From an uncultured Prevotella sp. (GTDB lineage Bacteria; Bacteroidota; Bacteroidia; Bacteroidales; Bacteroidaceae), in NCBI GenBank assembly GCA_937895845.1, contig CALBLK010000006.1:23358-87357 (forward strand): DNA of 64,000 bases, written 5' to 3'. The translations under genes were made by a program, and so were the position numbers. Positions 55,741 through 64,000 of this stretch are shown here, in pieces (the first letter of the stretch is position 1; every line of letters begins with the position of its first letter). The notes beneath the pieces were generated by a model. The model worked only from the letters and a program-made list of their open reading frames with translations. It was not told where the DNA came from and made no database searches.

Positions 55741-55950
55741 TTAGTTATTGGTTTGTACTCTGCGGTTACGGGGCGGCACACGTCCCATCTGTGGCTGGAA
55801 CCACAGCGCAAAGTTGGTGTGGGGGTTCCAGCGGCAGAGTCCGTTCTGGTAGGTGTCCACCCAGATGTCGCGCGGCGAGAGTGCCAGCAGGGCTGTGACA
55901 TTGCCACGGATTGCCGGCGGCAGACTGAATGATGGCCGCCGGCCACACGG
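55741..55950 (-). pseudogene. C-terminal remnant of a lost gene upstream of GH78
   Basis: The minus strand reads, without a start codon, as about 69 codons between a TGA at about 55954 and a TAA at 55741. The central part (NVTALLALSPRDIWVDTYQNGLCRWNPHTNF in pieces: VTALLALSPRDIWVDTY then QNGLCRWNPHTNFALWF) reads like real protein and recalls a beta-propeller blade of the kind in hybrid two-component sensors, though that is a weak match. Its stop is four bases before the GH78 start, as in a coupled operon. The most likely reading is the end of a deleted upstream gene. Confidence 0.5.
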
Positions 55951-55990
55951 CGTTCAACAGGCATCATGCCGGCACCCCGACGCACACAGG

Positions 55991-56022
55991 GCTTGCGGAC
56001 GCACTGCCGTGCGTCCGCAAGC
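55991..56022 (-). terminator. Hairpin terminator of tyrS
   Basis: A perfect 13-bp stem (55991-56003 with 56010-56022) starting directly after the tyrS stop codon; no T run follows. Confidence 0.6.
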
Positions 56023-57321
56023 TCACTTCACGGTTATGAGGTAGTAGTTCTTCTTGCCGCGCTGCAGCAGCAGGTACTTGCAGTCAATCAGGTCGTCAGC
56101 GGTTACGGGGCGGTCGAAGGCGCCGAGCTTCTCCTTGTTGAGCGACACGCCTCCGCCCTGGACGAGCTTGCGCATCTCGCCCTTGCTGGCGAACACGGGC
56201 GCCGCCTGGGTGAACAGCTCCACGGCGGGCCGGCCAAGCTGGTCGGCGGTAATGTCAAACCGGGGCACGCCCTCGAAGATGTCGAGCAGCGTCTGCTCGT
56301 CAAGCTTGAGCAGGCTCTCCCTGGTCGACTTGCCAAAGAGGATGTTGCTGGCCTCGATGGCCATGTCGAGCGCCTCGCGCGAGTGGACCATCACGGTGAC
56401 CTCCTCGGCCAGCCGCTTCTGCAGCACGCGGCGTCCGGGGTCCTGCCTGTGCTCCTCTGCAAGGGCCTCGATGACCTCCCTGTCGAGCGAGGTGAAAATC
56501 TTGATGTAGCGTTCGGCATCGTCGTCGCTCACGTTGAGCCAGAACTGGTAGAACTTGTAGGGTGTGGTGCGCTTGGGGTCGAGCCAGATGTTGCCGCTCT
56601 CGGTCTTGCCAAACTTCTTGCCGTCGGCCTTGGTGATGAGCGGGCAGGTGAGGGCGTAGCTCTCGGCCTCGTTGCCCAGGGTGCGGCGGATAAGCTCGGT
56701 GCCGGTGGTCATGTTGCCCCACTGGTCGTTGCCGCCGAGCTGCAGCTTGCAGCCCTTGTGCCGGTAGAGGTAGAGGAAGTCGTAGCCCTGCAGGAGCTGG
56801 TAGGTGAACTCGGTGAACGAGAGGCCGTCGCGTGCGGTGCCGTTGAGCCGCTGCTGCACGCTGTCCTTGGCCATCATGTAGTTCACGGTGATGTGCTTGC
56901 CCACCTCGCGCGCAAAGTCAAGGAAGGTGAAGTTCTTCATCCAGTCGTAGTTGTTCACCATCTCGGCGGCGTTGGGCCCGGTGCCGTCGAAGTCGAGGAA
57001 CCTGGCCACCTGCCGCTTGATGCACTCCTGGTTGTGGCGCAGGGTCTCGTCGTTGAGCAGGTTGCGCTCCTGGCTCTTGCCCGACGGGTCGCCGATCATG
57101 CCGGTGGCGCCGCCCACAAGGATGATGGGCTTGTGGCCGCAGCGCTGCAGGTGGCGCAGCATCATGATGCCGCACAGGTGGCCGATGTGCAGGGAGTCGG
57201 CCGTGGGGTCGGTGCCCAGGTAGGCTGTGACCATCTCCTTCTGCAGGAGCTCCTCGGTGCCGGGCATCATCTGGGCGAGCATTCCGCGCCATTTCAGTTC
57301 TTCTACAAAGTTCTTTGTCAT
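56023..57321 (-). CDS. tyrS: Tyrosyl-tRNA synthetase
   Basis: A 432-residue class I synthetase. The HIGH motif is in DSLHIGHLCGIMML, the tyrosine pocket in GGNDQWGNMTTG and the KMSKS equivalent in GKKFGKTESGN. The C-terminal S4-like RNA-binding domain (about 360-432) holds GGVSLNKEKLGAF. It is last in the minus-strand run metK-DUF4271-hemD-rnpA-yidD-tyrS; the gap to yidD is 135 bases with no visible gene. Confidence 0.97.
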   Translation of the reverse strand: MTKNFVEELKWRGMLAQMMPGTEELLQKEMVTAYLGTDPTADSLHIGHLCGIMMLRHLQRCGHKPIILVGGATGMIGDPSGKSQERNLLNDETLRHNQECIKRQVARFLDFDGTGPNAAEMVNNYDWMKNFTFLDFAREVGKHITVNYMMAKDSVQQRLNGTARDGLSFTEFTYQLLQGYDFLYLYRHKGCKLQLGGNDQWGNMTTGTELIRRTLGNEAESYALTCPLITKADGKKFGKTESGNIWLDPKRTTPYKFYQFWLNVSDDDAERYIKIFTSLDREVIEALAEEHRQDPGRRVLQKRLAEEVTVMVHSREALDMAIEASNILFGKSTRESLLKLDEQTLLDIFEGVPRFDITADQLGRPAVELFTQAAPVFASKGEMRKLVQGGGVSLNKEKLGAFDRPVTADDLIDCKYLLLQRGKKNYYLITVK

Positions 57322-57456
57322 GTCATGAAAGTGTTAAAAGGCTCCCTCCCACCCTCGCTGTTTCTCGCTATTCCGTTTCTTCTGAACGGTAAGAGGGGAC
57401 TTTCCGTTATTAGTAATGTTGTTTTCTCCAGTCTTCACAGTGGCACGCCCCACTCG

Positions 57457-57735
57457 CTATGGCACCGGGTCGCAGCCGCTTCCGCCCCAGGGGTGGCACC
57501 TGAGCAGCCGCCTCAGGGCGAGCCAGAGGCCCTTGACGGGTCCGTGCCTGAGCAGTGCCTGCCGCGCATACTCGGAGCAGGTGGGCGTGAAACGGCACGA
57601 GGGCGGGGTGAACGGTGACACGCACCGCTGGTAAAAGACGATGGGCAGGCAGAGCAGCAGGGCGATGCCATGGCCCAGAAAGGCTGCCGGGCGCAAGCGG
57701 CGCCGGCGCCGGGACGCTCCGCGAAGCCCGGTCAT
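57457..57735 (-). CDS. yidD: Membrane protein insertion efficiency factor YidD
   Basis: A 92-residue YidD: an N-terminal basic stretch and hydrophobic helix (about 18-36, FLGHGIALLLCLPIVFYQR) followed by the cysteine-containing core SCRFTPTCSEYARQA and RLLRCHPWGGSGCDPVP. The start ATG overlaps the rnpA stop (ATGA), as is common; an in-frame extension to 57873 lies inside rnpA. YidD assists insertion of membrane proteins with YidC. Confidence 0.95.
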   Translation of the reverse strand: MTGLRGASRRRRRLRPAAFLGHGIALLLCLPIVFYQRCVSPFTPPSCRFTPTCSEYARQALLRHGPVKGLWLALRRLLRCHPWGGSGCDPVP

Positions 57736-58136
57736 CGCTGCACCCTTTCGGCCACCCGGGTGAGCAGGCGCGCCATGCTGTCGGCCACGGTGGCCGACGG
57801 CTTCAGCTCGTCGGACAGCCAGATGAACGCCAGCACAAGGGCCTCGCCCTCGCGGCCGGCCAGCGGCTCCCACACAAGGCGCTTGCTGTGGCGGTAGGCC
57901 TCGCGCAGCTGGCGCTTCACCCTGTTGCGGTCGACGGCACGCTTGAAGTGGCGCTTGGACACGCTGAGCAGCACCTGTACAGGCGGATCGCCCTCTGCCC
58001 TGCCCTGGCAGCGGTAGACCACACGCAGCGGGTAGGCCACCATCGACTTGCTGTTGCCGGGGCGGAAGAGCGTGTCCATCAGCTTGCGGCTGGCCACGCG
58101 CTCCTTCTTGCTGAATGTGGGAGTGACTGTTTGCAT
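57732..58136 (-). CDS. rnpA: Ribonuclease P protein component
   Basis: A 134-residue basic protein that binds RNase P RNA and helps process tRNA 5' ends. The signature is SKRHFKRAVDRNRVKRQLREAYR, with FSKKERVASRKLMDTLF at the N-terminus. Overlaps yidD. rpmH is not next to it, as usual in this phylum. Confidence 0.95.
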   Translation of the reverse strand: MQTVTPTFSKKERVASRKLMDTLFRPGNSKSMVAYPLRVVYRCQGRAEGDPPVQVLLSVSKRHFKRAVDRNRVKRQLREAYRHSKRLVWEPLAGREGEALVLAFIWLSDELKPSATVADSMARLLTRVAERVQR

Positions 58137-58198
58137 GGAATATTTTGCTGGGCGCGCACGTAAGACGGCTGGCTGAGGCCGCGAGGGCCGGAGGCGGC

Positions 58199-58951
58199 TT
58201 AGTCGTCGCTGTGCTCCAGAAGGTAGTGGAGCAGCGCGCCGGTCATCGAGGGATACTTGGCCGTAGGGGCCTCAAGGTCAAGGCGCAGTCCGGCGTCCCT
58301 GACGGCCTTTGCCGTGGCGGGGCCGAAGGTGGCGATGGCCAGGTCGCCCTGGCTGAACGAGGGGAAGTTCTTGATGAGCGAGTTGACACCCGAGGGACTG
58401 AAGAACACGAGCATGTCGTAGTCGAAGTTCTTCACCTCGTCGGGCGTGAAGTCGTTGCTCACCGTGCGGTACATCACGCACTCGGTGTGCCGGAGCTTCT
58501 TGGAGTCGAGCAGCGATTTCACCGTGTCGTTGTGAACGTCGCTCATCGGCACGAGGTAGCGCTCGCCCTTGTGCTTCACCATGGTGGGCAGCAGGTCGTC
58601 TATCTTGCCGGTCGAGCCGAAGAACACCTTGCGCTTGCGGTACTGCACGTATTTCTGGATGTAAAGGGCGATGGTCTCCGTGACACAGAAGTATTTCATG
58701 TCCTCGGGGATGGTCACGCGCATCTCCTTGGCCAGGAGGAAGAAATTGTCAATGGCATGGCGTGAGGTGAACACTACGGCGGTAAAATCGAGGATGTTTA
58801 TCTTTTGCTGGCGGAACTCCTTTGGCGACAGCCCCTCGACCTTGATAAACGGCCTGAAGACAAATTCCACGTCACATTTCTCGGCAATGTCGTAATACGG
58901 CGATTTCTCGCTCGTAGGTTTCGGCTGCGAAACCAAAATCTTCTTAATCAT
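58199..58951 (-). CDS. hemD: Uroporphyrinogen-III synthase
   Basis: A 250-residue protein of the HemD fold, closing the linear tetrapyrrole to uroporphyrinogen III. Low sequence conservation is normal; seen are MIKKILVSQPKPTSEKSPYYD at the N-terminus in pieces, AVVFTSRHAIDNF, VFFSPSGVNSLI and IATFGPATAKAVRDAG. The position between rnpA and the DUF4271 gene supports the call, as this order is typical of Bacteroidales. The ATG at 58951 is eight bases after the previous stop. Confidence 0.87.
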   Translation of the reverse strand: MIKKILVSQPKPTSEKSPYYDIAEKCDVEFVFRPFIKVEGLSPKEFRQQKINILDFTAVVFTSRHAIDNFFLLAKEMRVTIPEDMKYFCVTETIALYIQKYVQYRKRKVFFGSTGKIDDLLPTMVKHKGERYLVPMSDVHNDTVKSLLDSKKLRHTECVMYRTVSNDFTPDEVKNFDYDMLVFFSPSGVNSLIKNFPSFSQGDLAIATFGPATAKAVRDAGLRLDLEAPTAKYPSMTGALLHYLLEHSDD

Positions 58952-58959
58952 TTTTCGGC

Positions 58960-59973
58960 TCAATAATTTACTTTCAAACAGTTGCTTATCCAGAGCAAAC
59001 ACCCCCATAGCGTGACCGGGGGGACAATTTCAAGGGCACAAAAGTACAAAAATATTTGCAAAAAAGCGCCGATTCGGCCGGAAAAGATGGCAAAGCACTT
59101 GTAAAACAGCAGGATTTTGGACAAAACGAAGATGGCCAGCAGACCGATGGCCGCCTTTTGGACAGCGAGGTCGAAGAACACCTGGAGAAGAACGACGGGG
59201 GCCACCAGCACGCCGCAGACGGCCAGCACGAAAAGCTGGGACTTGACCCACGCCAGGTGGCTGCGGCGGCCGAAGAACACGCTGTCGACAACGGTGCAGC
59301 CCACATACTTGAGCACGATGTAGCCGAAGAGCACGGCCAGGTAGACGGCCATCAGCTGGTACTGGCTGACCACGAACGTGGCGCCCACGCTGGACAGGGC
59401 GTAAAGGTAGAGGAAGATGGAGAGCATGAAGGCGCCGACGACCACGAGGAAGAACTGGAAGCGCACCTCGCTGGAGGTCTCGCTGGCGAACGTGGGGCCC
59501 GAGTGGGACACGTAGAAGAAGTCCTTGGCCTGGCGGTAGATGAAGCCGCTTGACATCCTGAAGGCCACGAGGCCGAGGATGAAGCTGACGATGAAGATGA
59601 GCGAGACGACATTGTCGCCGCGCAGGGTGTAGGGCACCGGGTCGCCGGCCATGCCGTAGCGTCCGCCCTTGAGCTCGGGGTGGAACAGGGTGTCGGCCGA
59701 GAAGAAGCTCTCGCGGTAGTAGGTGGGCAGGTCGGCGCTGAACACGCTGCGGCCTATGTCGTGCCCGGGCAGGTGGAGGGTGTCCGGGCGGTCGCTGTAA
59801 TTGACCGTGCGGGGGTGGAAGACGGCCTGGATGGCGGAGTCCTGCTGGGCGGGGGTGGCGTCGGCCGGCAGGGCGTTGATGACCTCGTAGGGGGTCGGCT
59901 CATGCGCAGCGGCCGGTTGCACCGCCTCCTCAGGCACTGCAACCGGCTCGCTGATGACACTGTCCTGAAGCAT
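58960..59973 (-). CDS. DUF4271 membrane protein
   Basis: A 337-residue protein. The first 120 residues are Pro/Ala-rich and soluble; then about six or seven transmembrane helices follow, with FVVSQYQLMAVYLAVLFGYIVLK- and VFDLAVQKAAIGLLAIFVLSKILLFYKCF-type segments near the end. This corresponds to the DUF4271 family, found next to hemD in Bacteroidota. Function not known. It lies 12 bases after metK and eight before hemD, so it is in the same operon. Confidence 0.85.
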   Translation of the reverse strand: MLQDSVISEPVAVPEEAVQPAAAHEPTPYEVINALPADATPAQQDSAIQAVFHPRTVNYSDRPDTLHLPGHDIGRSVFSADLPTYYRESFFSADTLFHPELKGGRYGMAGDPVPYTLRGDNVVSLIFIVSFILGLVAFRMSSGFIYRQAKDFFYVSHSGPTFASETSSEVRFQFFLVVVGAFMLSIFLYLYALSSVGATFVVSQYQLMAVYLAVLFGYIVLKYVGCTVVDSVFFGRRSHLAWVKSQLFVLAVCGVLVAPVVLLQVFFDLAVQKAAIGLLAIFVLSKILLFYKCFAIFSGRIGAFLQIFLYFCALEIVPPVTLWGCLLWISNCLKVNY

Positions 59974-59985
59974 CCCGGATGAGGG

Positions 59986-61260
59986 TTACAGTCCGAACAC
60001 TTCCTTGATTTCGTCCACGCGGTCGAGCTTCTCCCAGGTGAAGAGCTCCACGTCAACCTTCTTCGTGTGGTGGTAGTGGCTGCTGAAGGTCTTGGTGACC
60101 ACGCATGGCTTGCGCCCCATGTGGCCGTAGGCGGCTGTCTCGAGATACATGGGCTGGCGCAGCTTGAGCGCGCGCTCGATGGCCTTGGGCCTCAGGTCGA
60201 AGAGTTCCTCGATCTTGCGGGCTATCTCTCCGTCGCTCATCTTCACGCGGCTGCGGCCGTAGGTGTTCACGTAGATGTTCATGGGCTTGGCCACGCCGAT
60301 GGCATAGCTCACCTGGACCAGCATCTCGTCGGCCACGCCGGCAGCCACCATGTTCTTGGCGATGTGGCGCGCGGCGTAGGCTCCCGAGCGGTCCACCTTG
60401 CTGGAGTCCTTGCCGCTGAAGGCCCCGCCGCCGTGCGCGCCCTTGCCGCCGTAGGTGTCGACGATGATCTTCCGCCCGGTGAGGCCGGTGTCGCCGTGGG
60501 GCCCGCCGATGACGAACTTGCCCGTGGGGTTCACATAGTACTTGATGTCGTCGCCAAAGAGGGCGAGCACCTTGTCAGAGTGTATCTGCCGCTTCACGCG
60601 GGGGATGAGTATGTCGAGCACGTCCTCGCGGATGCGGCGCTGCATGTTCTCGTCGGTGTCGAAGTCGTCGTGCTGCGTTGACACCACGATGGTGTCAATG
60701 CGCTCGGGCACGCCGCCGTCGCTGTACTGCACGGTGACCTGGCTCTTGGCGTCGGGGCGCAGGTAGGTCATCTCCCTCCCCTCGCGGCGGATGTCGGCGA
60801 GGGTGCGCACCAGCATGTGGGCGAGGTCAAGCGACACGGGCATGTAGTTCTCCGTCTCGCTGGTGGCGTAGCCGAACATCATGCCCTGGTCGCCGGCTCC
60901 CTGCATCTCCTCGTTGGCGGCAGCCTTGCTGCTGTCGCGGTCGACGCCGCGCTTGATGTCATCGCTCTGCTCGTGGATGGCGGTCAGCACGCCGCAGGAG
61001 TCGCCGTCGAACTGGTACTCGGCCTTGGTGTAGCCTATCTTCTTGATGGTGTTGCGGGCTATGGTCTGCAGGTCAATGTACACATCGCTGCGCACCTCGC
61101 CCATAATCACAACCTGGCCCGTGGTCACAAAGGTCTCGCAGGCCACGCGGGCCTTGCTGTCGTAGGCCAGGAACTGGTCGAGAATGGCGTCGCTAATCTG
61201 GTCGGCCACCTTGTCGGGATGGCCCTCTGACACAGACTCTGATGAGAATAAATAAGACAT
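59986..61260 (-). CDS. metK: S-adenosylmethionine synthetase
   Basis: A 424-residue enzyme making S-adenosylmethionine from methionine and ATP. Motifs: SEGHPDKVADQISDA, GAGDQGMMFGYA, GGAFSGKDSSKVDRSGAYAAR in pieces, and KPCVVTKTFSSHY near the C-terminus. About 40 residues longer than E. coli MetK, as usual in Bacteroidota. The ATG at 61260 matches the family (MSYLFSSESVSEGHP) and follows a consensus promoter; the in-frame extension to 61464 crosses that promoter and is rejected. First gene of the operon ending at tyrS. Confidence 0.97.
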   Translation of the reverse strand: MSYLFSSESVSEGHPDKVADQISDAILDQFLAYDSKARVACETFVTTGQVVIMGEVRSDVYIDLQTIARNTIKKIGYTKAEYQFDGDSCGVLTAIHEQSDDIKRGVDRDSSKAAANEEMQGAGDQGMMFGYATSETENYMPVSLDLAHMLVRTLADIRREGREMTYLRPDAKSQVTVQYSDGGVPERIDTIVVSTQHDDFDTDENMQRRIREDVLDILIPRVKRQIHSDKVLALFGDDIKYYVNPTGKFVIGGPHGDTGLTGRKIIVDTYGGKGAHGGGAFSGKDSSKVDRSGAYAARHIAKNMVAAGVADEMLVQVSYAIGVAKPMNIYVNTYGRSRVKMSDGEIARKIEELFDLRPKAIERALKLRQPMYLETAAYGHMGRKPCVVTKTFSSHYHHTKKVDVELFTWEKLDRVDEIKEVFGL

Positions 61261-61289
61261 AAGCTCTGATTTAGTACGTTTTGGAGCTG

Positions 61290-61320
61290 CAAAGATAGCG
61301 CAAACGGCAGACAAAACAAA
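61290..61320 (-). promoter_or_regulatory. Bacteroidota promoter for metK operon
   Basis: On the minus strand TTTG (61320-61317), exactly 19 bases, TATCTTTG (61297-61290). Perfect consensus, 30 bases before the metK ATG. Confidence 0.85.
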
Positions 61321-61418
61321 ATAAAAAGGGTACAAAAATAGGTGTGGCGCGCAACGTGACAAAGGGGCGTTCCGCACAAAAAACGGGCCGTCTTGCACAG
61401 TTTTTAGTTTAATTTTAC

Positions 61419-61426
61419 TATTTTTG
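61419..61426 (+). promoter_or_regulatory. -7 promoter element of the Na/Pi cotransporter gene
   Basis: TATTTTTG, about 49 bases before the ATG; no TTTG at the standard distance. Confidence 0.5.
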
Positions 61427-61474
61427 CAACGCGAATGTAGCACTCGCTCCGACAGCACACTCACATTTCACTAT

Positions 61475-63175
61475 ATGTCGATACTGATATTTTTCAAGAT
61501 TATCGGCTCGCTCGCCCTGCTTATCTACGGCATGAAGGCGATGAGCGAAGCCCTCCAGAAGATGGCCGGCGCGCAGTTGCGACACGTCCTTGGCGCGATG
61601 ACCACCAACCGCTTCACCGGGATGCTCACCGGGATGTTTGTCACCTGCGCCGTGCAGTCATCGTCGGCCACCACGGTAATGACGGTCTCGTTTGTCAACG
61701 CCGGGCTGCTCACCCTGTCACAGGCCATCTCCGTGGTGATGGGGGCGAACATCGGCACGACGCTGACGGCCTGGATCATGAGCCTGGGCTACAATGTCGA
61801 CCTGACCTGCGTGGTCTACCCGGCCTTCTTCGTCGGCATCATGCTCATCTACTCAAAGAGCAAGCGCTACCTCGGCGACTTCCTTTTCGGCATCGCGTTT
61901 CTCTTCTTCTCGCTCGTGCTGCTCAGCTCGGCCGGCGCGGAGCTTGATCTCGAGCACAACTCGGCTGTCATTGAGTTCTTCAGCTCCTTTGACACCAAGA
62001 GCCACGTCACCATCATCATCTTCCTCACCATCGGCACGCTGATCACCTGCATCGTGCAGTCGTCGGCCGCCGTGATGGCCATCACCATCATGCTCTGCTC
62101 CTCGGGCGTGCTGCCCATCTACCTGGGCATCGCGCTGGTGATGGGCGAGAACATCGGCACCACGGCCACGGCCAACCTCGCTGCGCTGGGCGCCAACGCG
62201 CAGGCGCGCCGCGCCGCCATGGCCCACCTGGTGTTCAACGTCATCGGCGTGCTGTGGGTGCTCTGCCTGTTCTACCCCTTTGTCAACATGGTGTGCTCGC
62301 TCGTGGGCTACGACCCCGCCGGCCACACGCTCACGCAGAGCCAGATGGCGGCCAAGCTGCCCATCGTGCTGGCCGCCTTCCACACCTGCTTCAACGTGAC
62401 CAACACGCTCGTGCTCATCTGGTTCATCCCGCAGATAGAGAAGCTGGTGTGCTACATCGTGAAGCCAAGCAGCAACGAGGAGGAGGAGGAGTTCCGCCTT
62501 CGCTATATCGGCGGCAACACCATCATGAAGACACCTGAAATATCCGTGCTCGAGGCACAGAAGGAAATCACCTCGTTCGCCGAGCGCATACAGCGGATGT
62601 TCGGCTTCGTGCGCGAGCTGCTCACGCTGAAGAACGAGAGCGAGTTCGCCAAGCTCTACGCGCGGATAGAGAAGTACGAGAACATCAGCGACTCGATGGA
62701 GATCGAGATTGCGAAGTACCTCAACATGGTGAGCGACGCCCACCTGAGCGATGACACCAAGGCCAAGATCCGCGCCATGCTCCGCGAGATAACGGAAATC
62801 GAGAGCATCGGCGACAGCTGCTACAACATCGCGAGGACCATCAACCGCAAGATGGCCAACAAGGAGGACTTCACCGAAAAGCAGTACGAGCACATCCACC
62901 AGATGTTCGAGCTCACCGACGACAGCCTCACGCAGATGAACGTGCTGCTGGCCGGGCGCAAGACCAGCTTCGACACCAACCGCTCGTTCAACATCGAGAA
63001 CGAAATCAACAACTACCGCACGCAGCTCAAGAACCAGAACATCAACGACATCAACGCCCACGCCTACACCTACGCCATGGGGACGATGTACATGGACATC
63101 ATCAGCGAGTGCGAGAAGCTGGGCGACTACGTGATCAACGTGGTGGAGGCCCGCATGGGAACGAAAAAGATATAG
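61475..63175 (+). CDS. Na/Pi cotransporter family protein with PhoU-like domain
   Basis: A 566-residue inner membrane protein. Two inverted Na/Pi cotransporter repeats are marked by VQSSSATTVMTVSFVNAG (about residue 62) and VQSSAAVMAITIMLCSSG (about 196), with eight or more transmembrane helices to about residue 340. The C-terminal region (about 355-560) is helical with PhoU-like repeats (MEIEIAKYLNMVSD). It imports phosphate with sodium. The ATG at 61475 precedes the first transmembrane helix. upp follows 21 bases downstream and may be co-transcribed. Confidence 0.9.
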   Translation: MSILIFFKIIGSLALLIYGMKAMSEALQKMAGAQLRHVLGAMTTNRFTGMLTGMFVTCAVQSSSATTVMTVSFVNAGLLTLSQAISVVMGANIGTTLTAWIMSLGYNVDLTCVVYPAFFVGIMLIYSKSKRYLGDFLFGIAFLFFSLVLLSSAGAELDLEHNSAVIEFFSSFDTKSHVTIIIFLTIGTLITCIVQSSAAVMAITIMLCSSGVLPIYLGIALVMGENIGTTATANLAALGANAQARRAAMAHLVFNVIGVLWVLCLFYPFVNMVCSLVGYDPAGHTLTQSQMAAKLPIVLAAFHTCFNVTNTLVLIWFIPQIEKLVCYIVKPSSNEEEEEFRLRYIGGNTIMKTPEISVLEAQKEITSFAERIQRMFGFVRELLTLKNESEFAKLYARIEKYENISDSMEIEIAKYLNMVSDAHLSDDTKAKIRAMLREITEIESIGDSCYNIARTINRKMANKEDFTEKQYEHIHQMFELTDDSLTQMNVLLAGRKTSFDTNRSFNIENEINNYRTQLKNQNINDINAHAYTYAMGTMYMDIISECEKLGDYVINVVEARMGTKKI

Positions 63176-63196
63176 ACAGAACTATCAACGACAACA

Positions 63197-63853
63197 ATGG
63201 AAATTCACAACCTCTCTGAAAGCAACTCGATACTGAACCAGTATCTGGCAGAGATCCGCGACAAGGACTACCAGCGCAACCGCCTGGTGTTCCGCAACAA
63301 CATCAGGCGCATCGGCGAGATGATGGCCTACGAGATCAGCCGCACGTTCAGCTACAAGCGGCGCGAGGTGACCACCCCGCTGGGCACCGCGCAGGTGCAG
63401 GTGCCCGCCGACGAGGTGGTGCTGGGCACCATCTTCCGCGCCGGACTGCCCTTCCACCAGGGCTTTCTCAACGTGTTCGACCATGCCGACAACGCCTTTG
63501 TGAGCGCCTACCGCACCTACACCGACGCCGGCCACACAGAGGTGGGCATCCACGTGGAGTACCTGGCCACGCCGGAGCTCACAGGCAAGACGCTCATCAT
63601 CGCCGACCCCATGCTGGCCACCGGCGGCAGCATGGAGCTGGGCTGCAAGGCCTTCCTGGAAAAGGGGCTGCCCGGGCGCATCGAGGTGGCCTGCGTCATC
63701 GCCACCCCCGAGGGCATCGGCCACATCGGGCGCACCTTCCCCGGCGACCGCACAACGATATGGTGCGCCGCGATCGACCCGGGCATGAACGAGCACAAGT
63801 ACATCGTTCCGGGCTTCGGCGACGCCGGTGACCTGTGCTTCGGCGAAAAGTAG
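63197..63853 (+). CDS. upp: Uracil phosphoribosyltransferase
   Basis: A 218-residue salvage enzyme converting uracil and PRPP to UMP. The PRPP loop is IIADPMLATGGSMELG, preceded by TIFRAGLPFHQG (first substrate loop) and followed by the end IDPGMNEHKYIVPGFGDAGDLCFG typical of the family. Close in length to E. coli Upp (208). Confidence 0.95.
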   Translation: MEIHNLSESNSILNQYLAEIRDKDYQRNRLVFRNNIRRIGEMMAYEISRTFSYKRREVTTPLGTAQVQVPADEVVLGTIFRAGLPFHQGFLNVFDHADNAFVSAYRTYTDAGHTEVGIHVEYLATPELTGKTLIIADPMLATGGSMELGCKAFLEKGLPGRIEVACVIATPEGIGHIGRTFPGDRTTIWCAAIDPGMNEHKYIVPGFGDAGDLCFGEK

Positions 63854-63881
63854 GGCGCCAGGCACACGCCCGGCACGACGG

Positions 63882-63920
63882 AAAAGGCGGCAGACATCAT
63901 CCGATAGTCTGCCGCCTTTT
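63882..63920. terminator. Bidirectional intrinsic terminator between upp and tRNA-Pro
   Basis: A 14-bp stem (63882-63895 with 63907-63920) with AAAA on one side and TTTT on the other, so it serves both upp and the convergent tRNA. Confidence 0.9.
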
Positions 63921-63921
63921 G

Positions 63922-63994
63922 TCGGGATGAGGCGACTCGAACGCCCGACCCCTACGTCCCGAACGTAGTGCGCTACCAACTGCGCTACATCCCG
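63922..63994 (-). tRNA. tRNA-Pro (anticodon CGG)
   Basis: Acceptor stem CGGGATG pairs with CATCCCG; D-arm GCGCAGTTGGTAGCGC; anticodon stem CTACG/CGTAG with loop TTCGGGA giving anticodon CGG; T-arm with GTTCGAGTC. CCA not encoded. The promoter lies outside the window. Confidence 0.95.
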
Positions 63995-64000
63995 ATTGCC

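Noticed and set aside
61261..61464. A 68-codon N-terminal extension of metK
   Set aside because: It crosses the consensus promoter and lacks similarity to MetK; the family start is at 61260.

Overview
This window is a chromosomal segment of a GC-rich member of the Bacteroidales (phylum Bacteroidota). The evidence is the promoter type (TTTG, about 19 bases, TAnnTTTG, seen upstream of asnA, dapF, glnK, hup, metK and tRNA-Gln), a SecD-SecF fusion, type III glutamine synthetase, the DUF6242-DUF6089-uppS-bamA-ompH-murI block, the metK-DUF4271-hemD-rnpA-yidD-tyrS block, LruC and DUF6242 lipoproteins, and many tonB/GH-type exported proteins. Coding GC is high for this order, so GC-rich antisense shadows are long and were discarded. 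The family cannot be fixed from sequence reading alone; Muribaculaceae and Prevotella-like lineages are plausible.

Layout. 1-5.9 kb: the 3' part of an S41 peptidase gene, then rimP-nusA-infB with its own promoter and a promoter-proximal hairpin. 6.2-11.2 kb: a DUF362 protein, a TonB-dependent receptor and a divergent DXS-like thiamine enzyme. 11.2-21.6 kb: a nitrogen-assimilation island. asnA is followed by a convergent four-gene minus-strand unit (dapF-dapL-porin-glnN) and, from a shared 318-bp divergent regulatory region, glnK-amtB-asnB on the plus strand. Together these cover ammonium uptake and sensing (AmtB, P-II), glutamine synthesis (GSIII), asparagine synthesis by both ammonia- and glutamine-dependent enzymes, and meso-diaminopimelate synthesis by the aminotransferase route. 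21.9-27.2 kb: isolated carbohydrate-active genes (SGNH esterase, GH30, GH140-like) around trpS. 27.4-33.6 kb: pnp, a large LruC lipoprotein, a phosphotransacylase and a 31-codon membrane microgene with its own promoter and terminator. 33.6-34.4 kb has no recognisable gene.

34.4-44.6 kb: the envelope block (DUF6242 lipoprotein, DUF6089 barrel, uppS, bamA, three skp/ompH genes, murI), then kduI-kduD for uronate catabolism. 44.9-50.6 kb: HU, rhomboid protease, an endonuclease/exonuclease/phosphatase-family membrane protein and secDF. 50.6-52.2 kb is a less GC-rich pocket with two unrecognised exported proteins. 52.2-55.9 kb holds tRNA-Gln, a GH78 alpha-L-rhamnosidase and, just upstream of it, the C-terminal stub of a lost gene. 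56-61.3 kb is the tyrS-yidD-rnpA-hemD-DUF4271-metK block, and 61.4-64 kb holds a Na/Pi cotransporter, upp and tRNA-Pro.

No CRISPR array, insertion sequence, integrase, prophage or defence system was seen. The most interesting items are the divergent nitrogen control region with two strong palindromes, the self-contained microgene at 33.44 kb, the hairpin in the rimP-nusA-infB leader, the non-canonical DXS-like enzyme, the coding remnant upstream of the rhamnosidase and the tyrosine/asparagine-rich loop in BamA.
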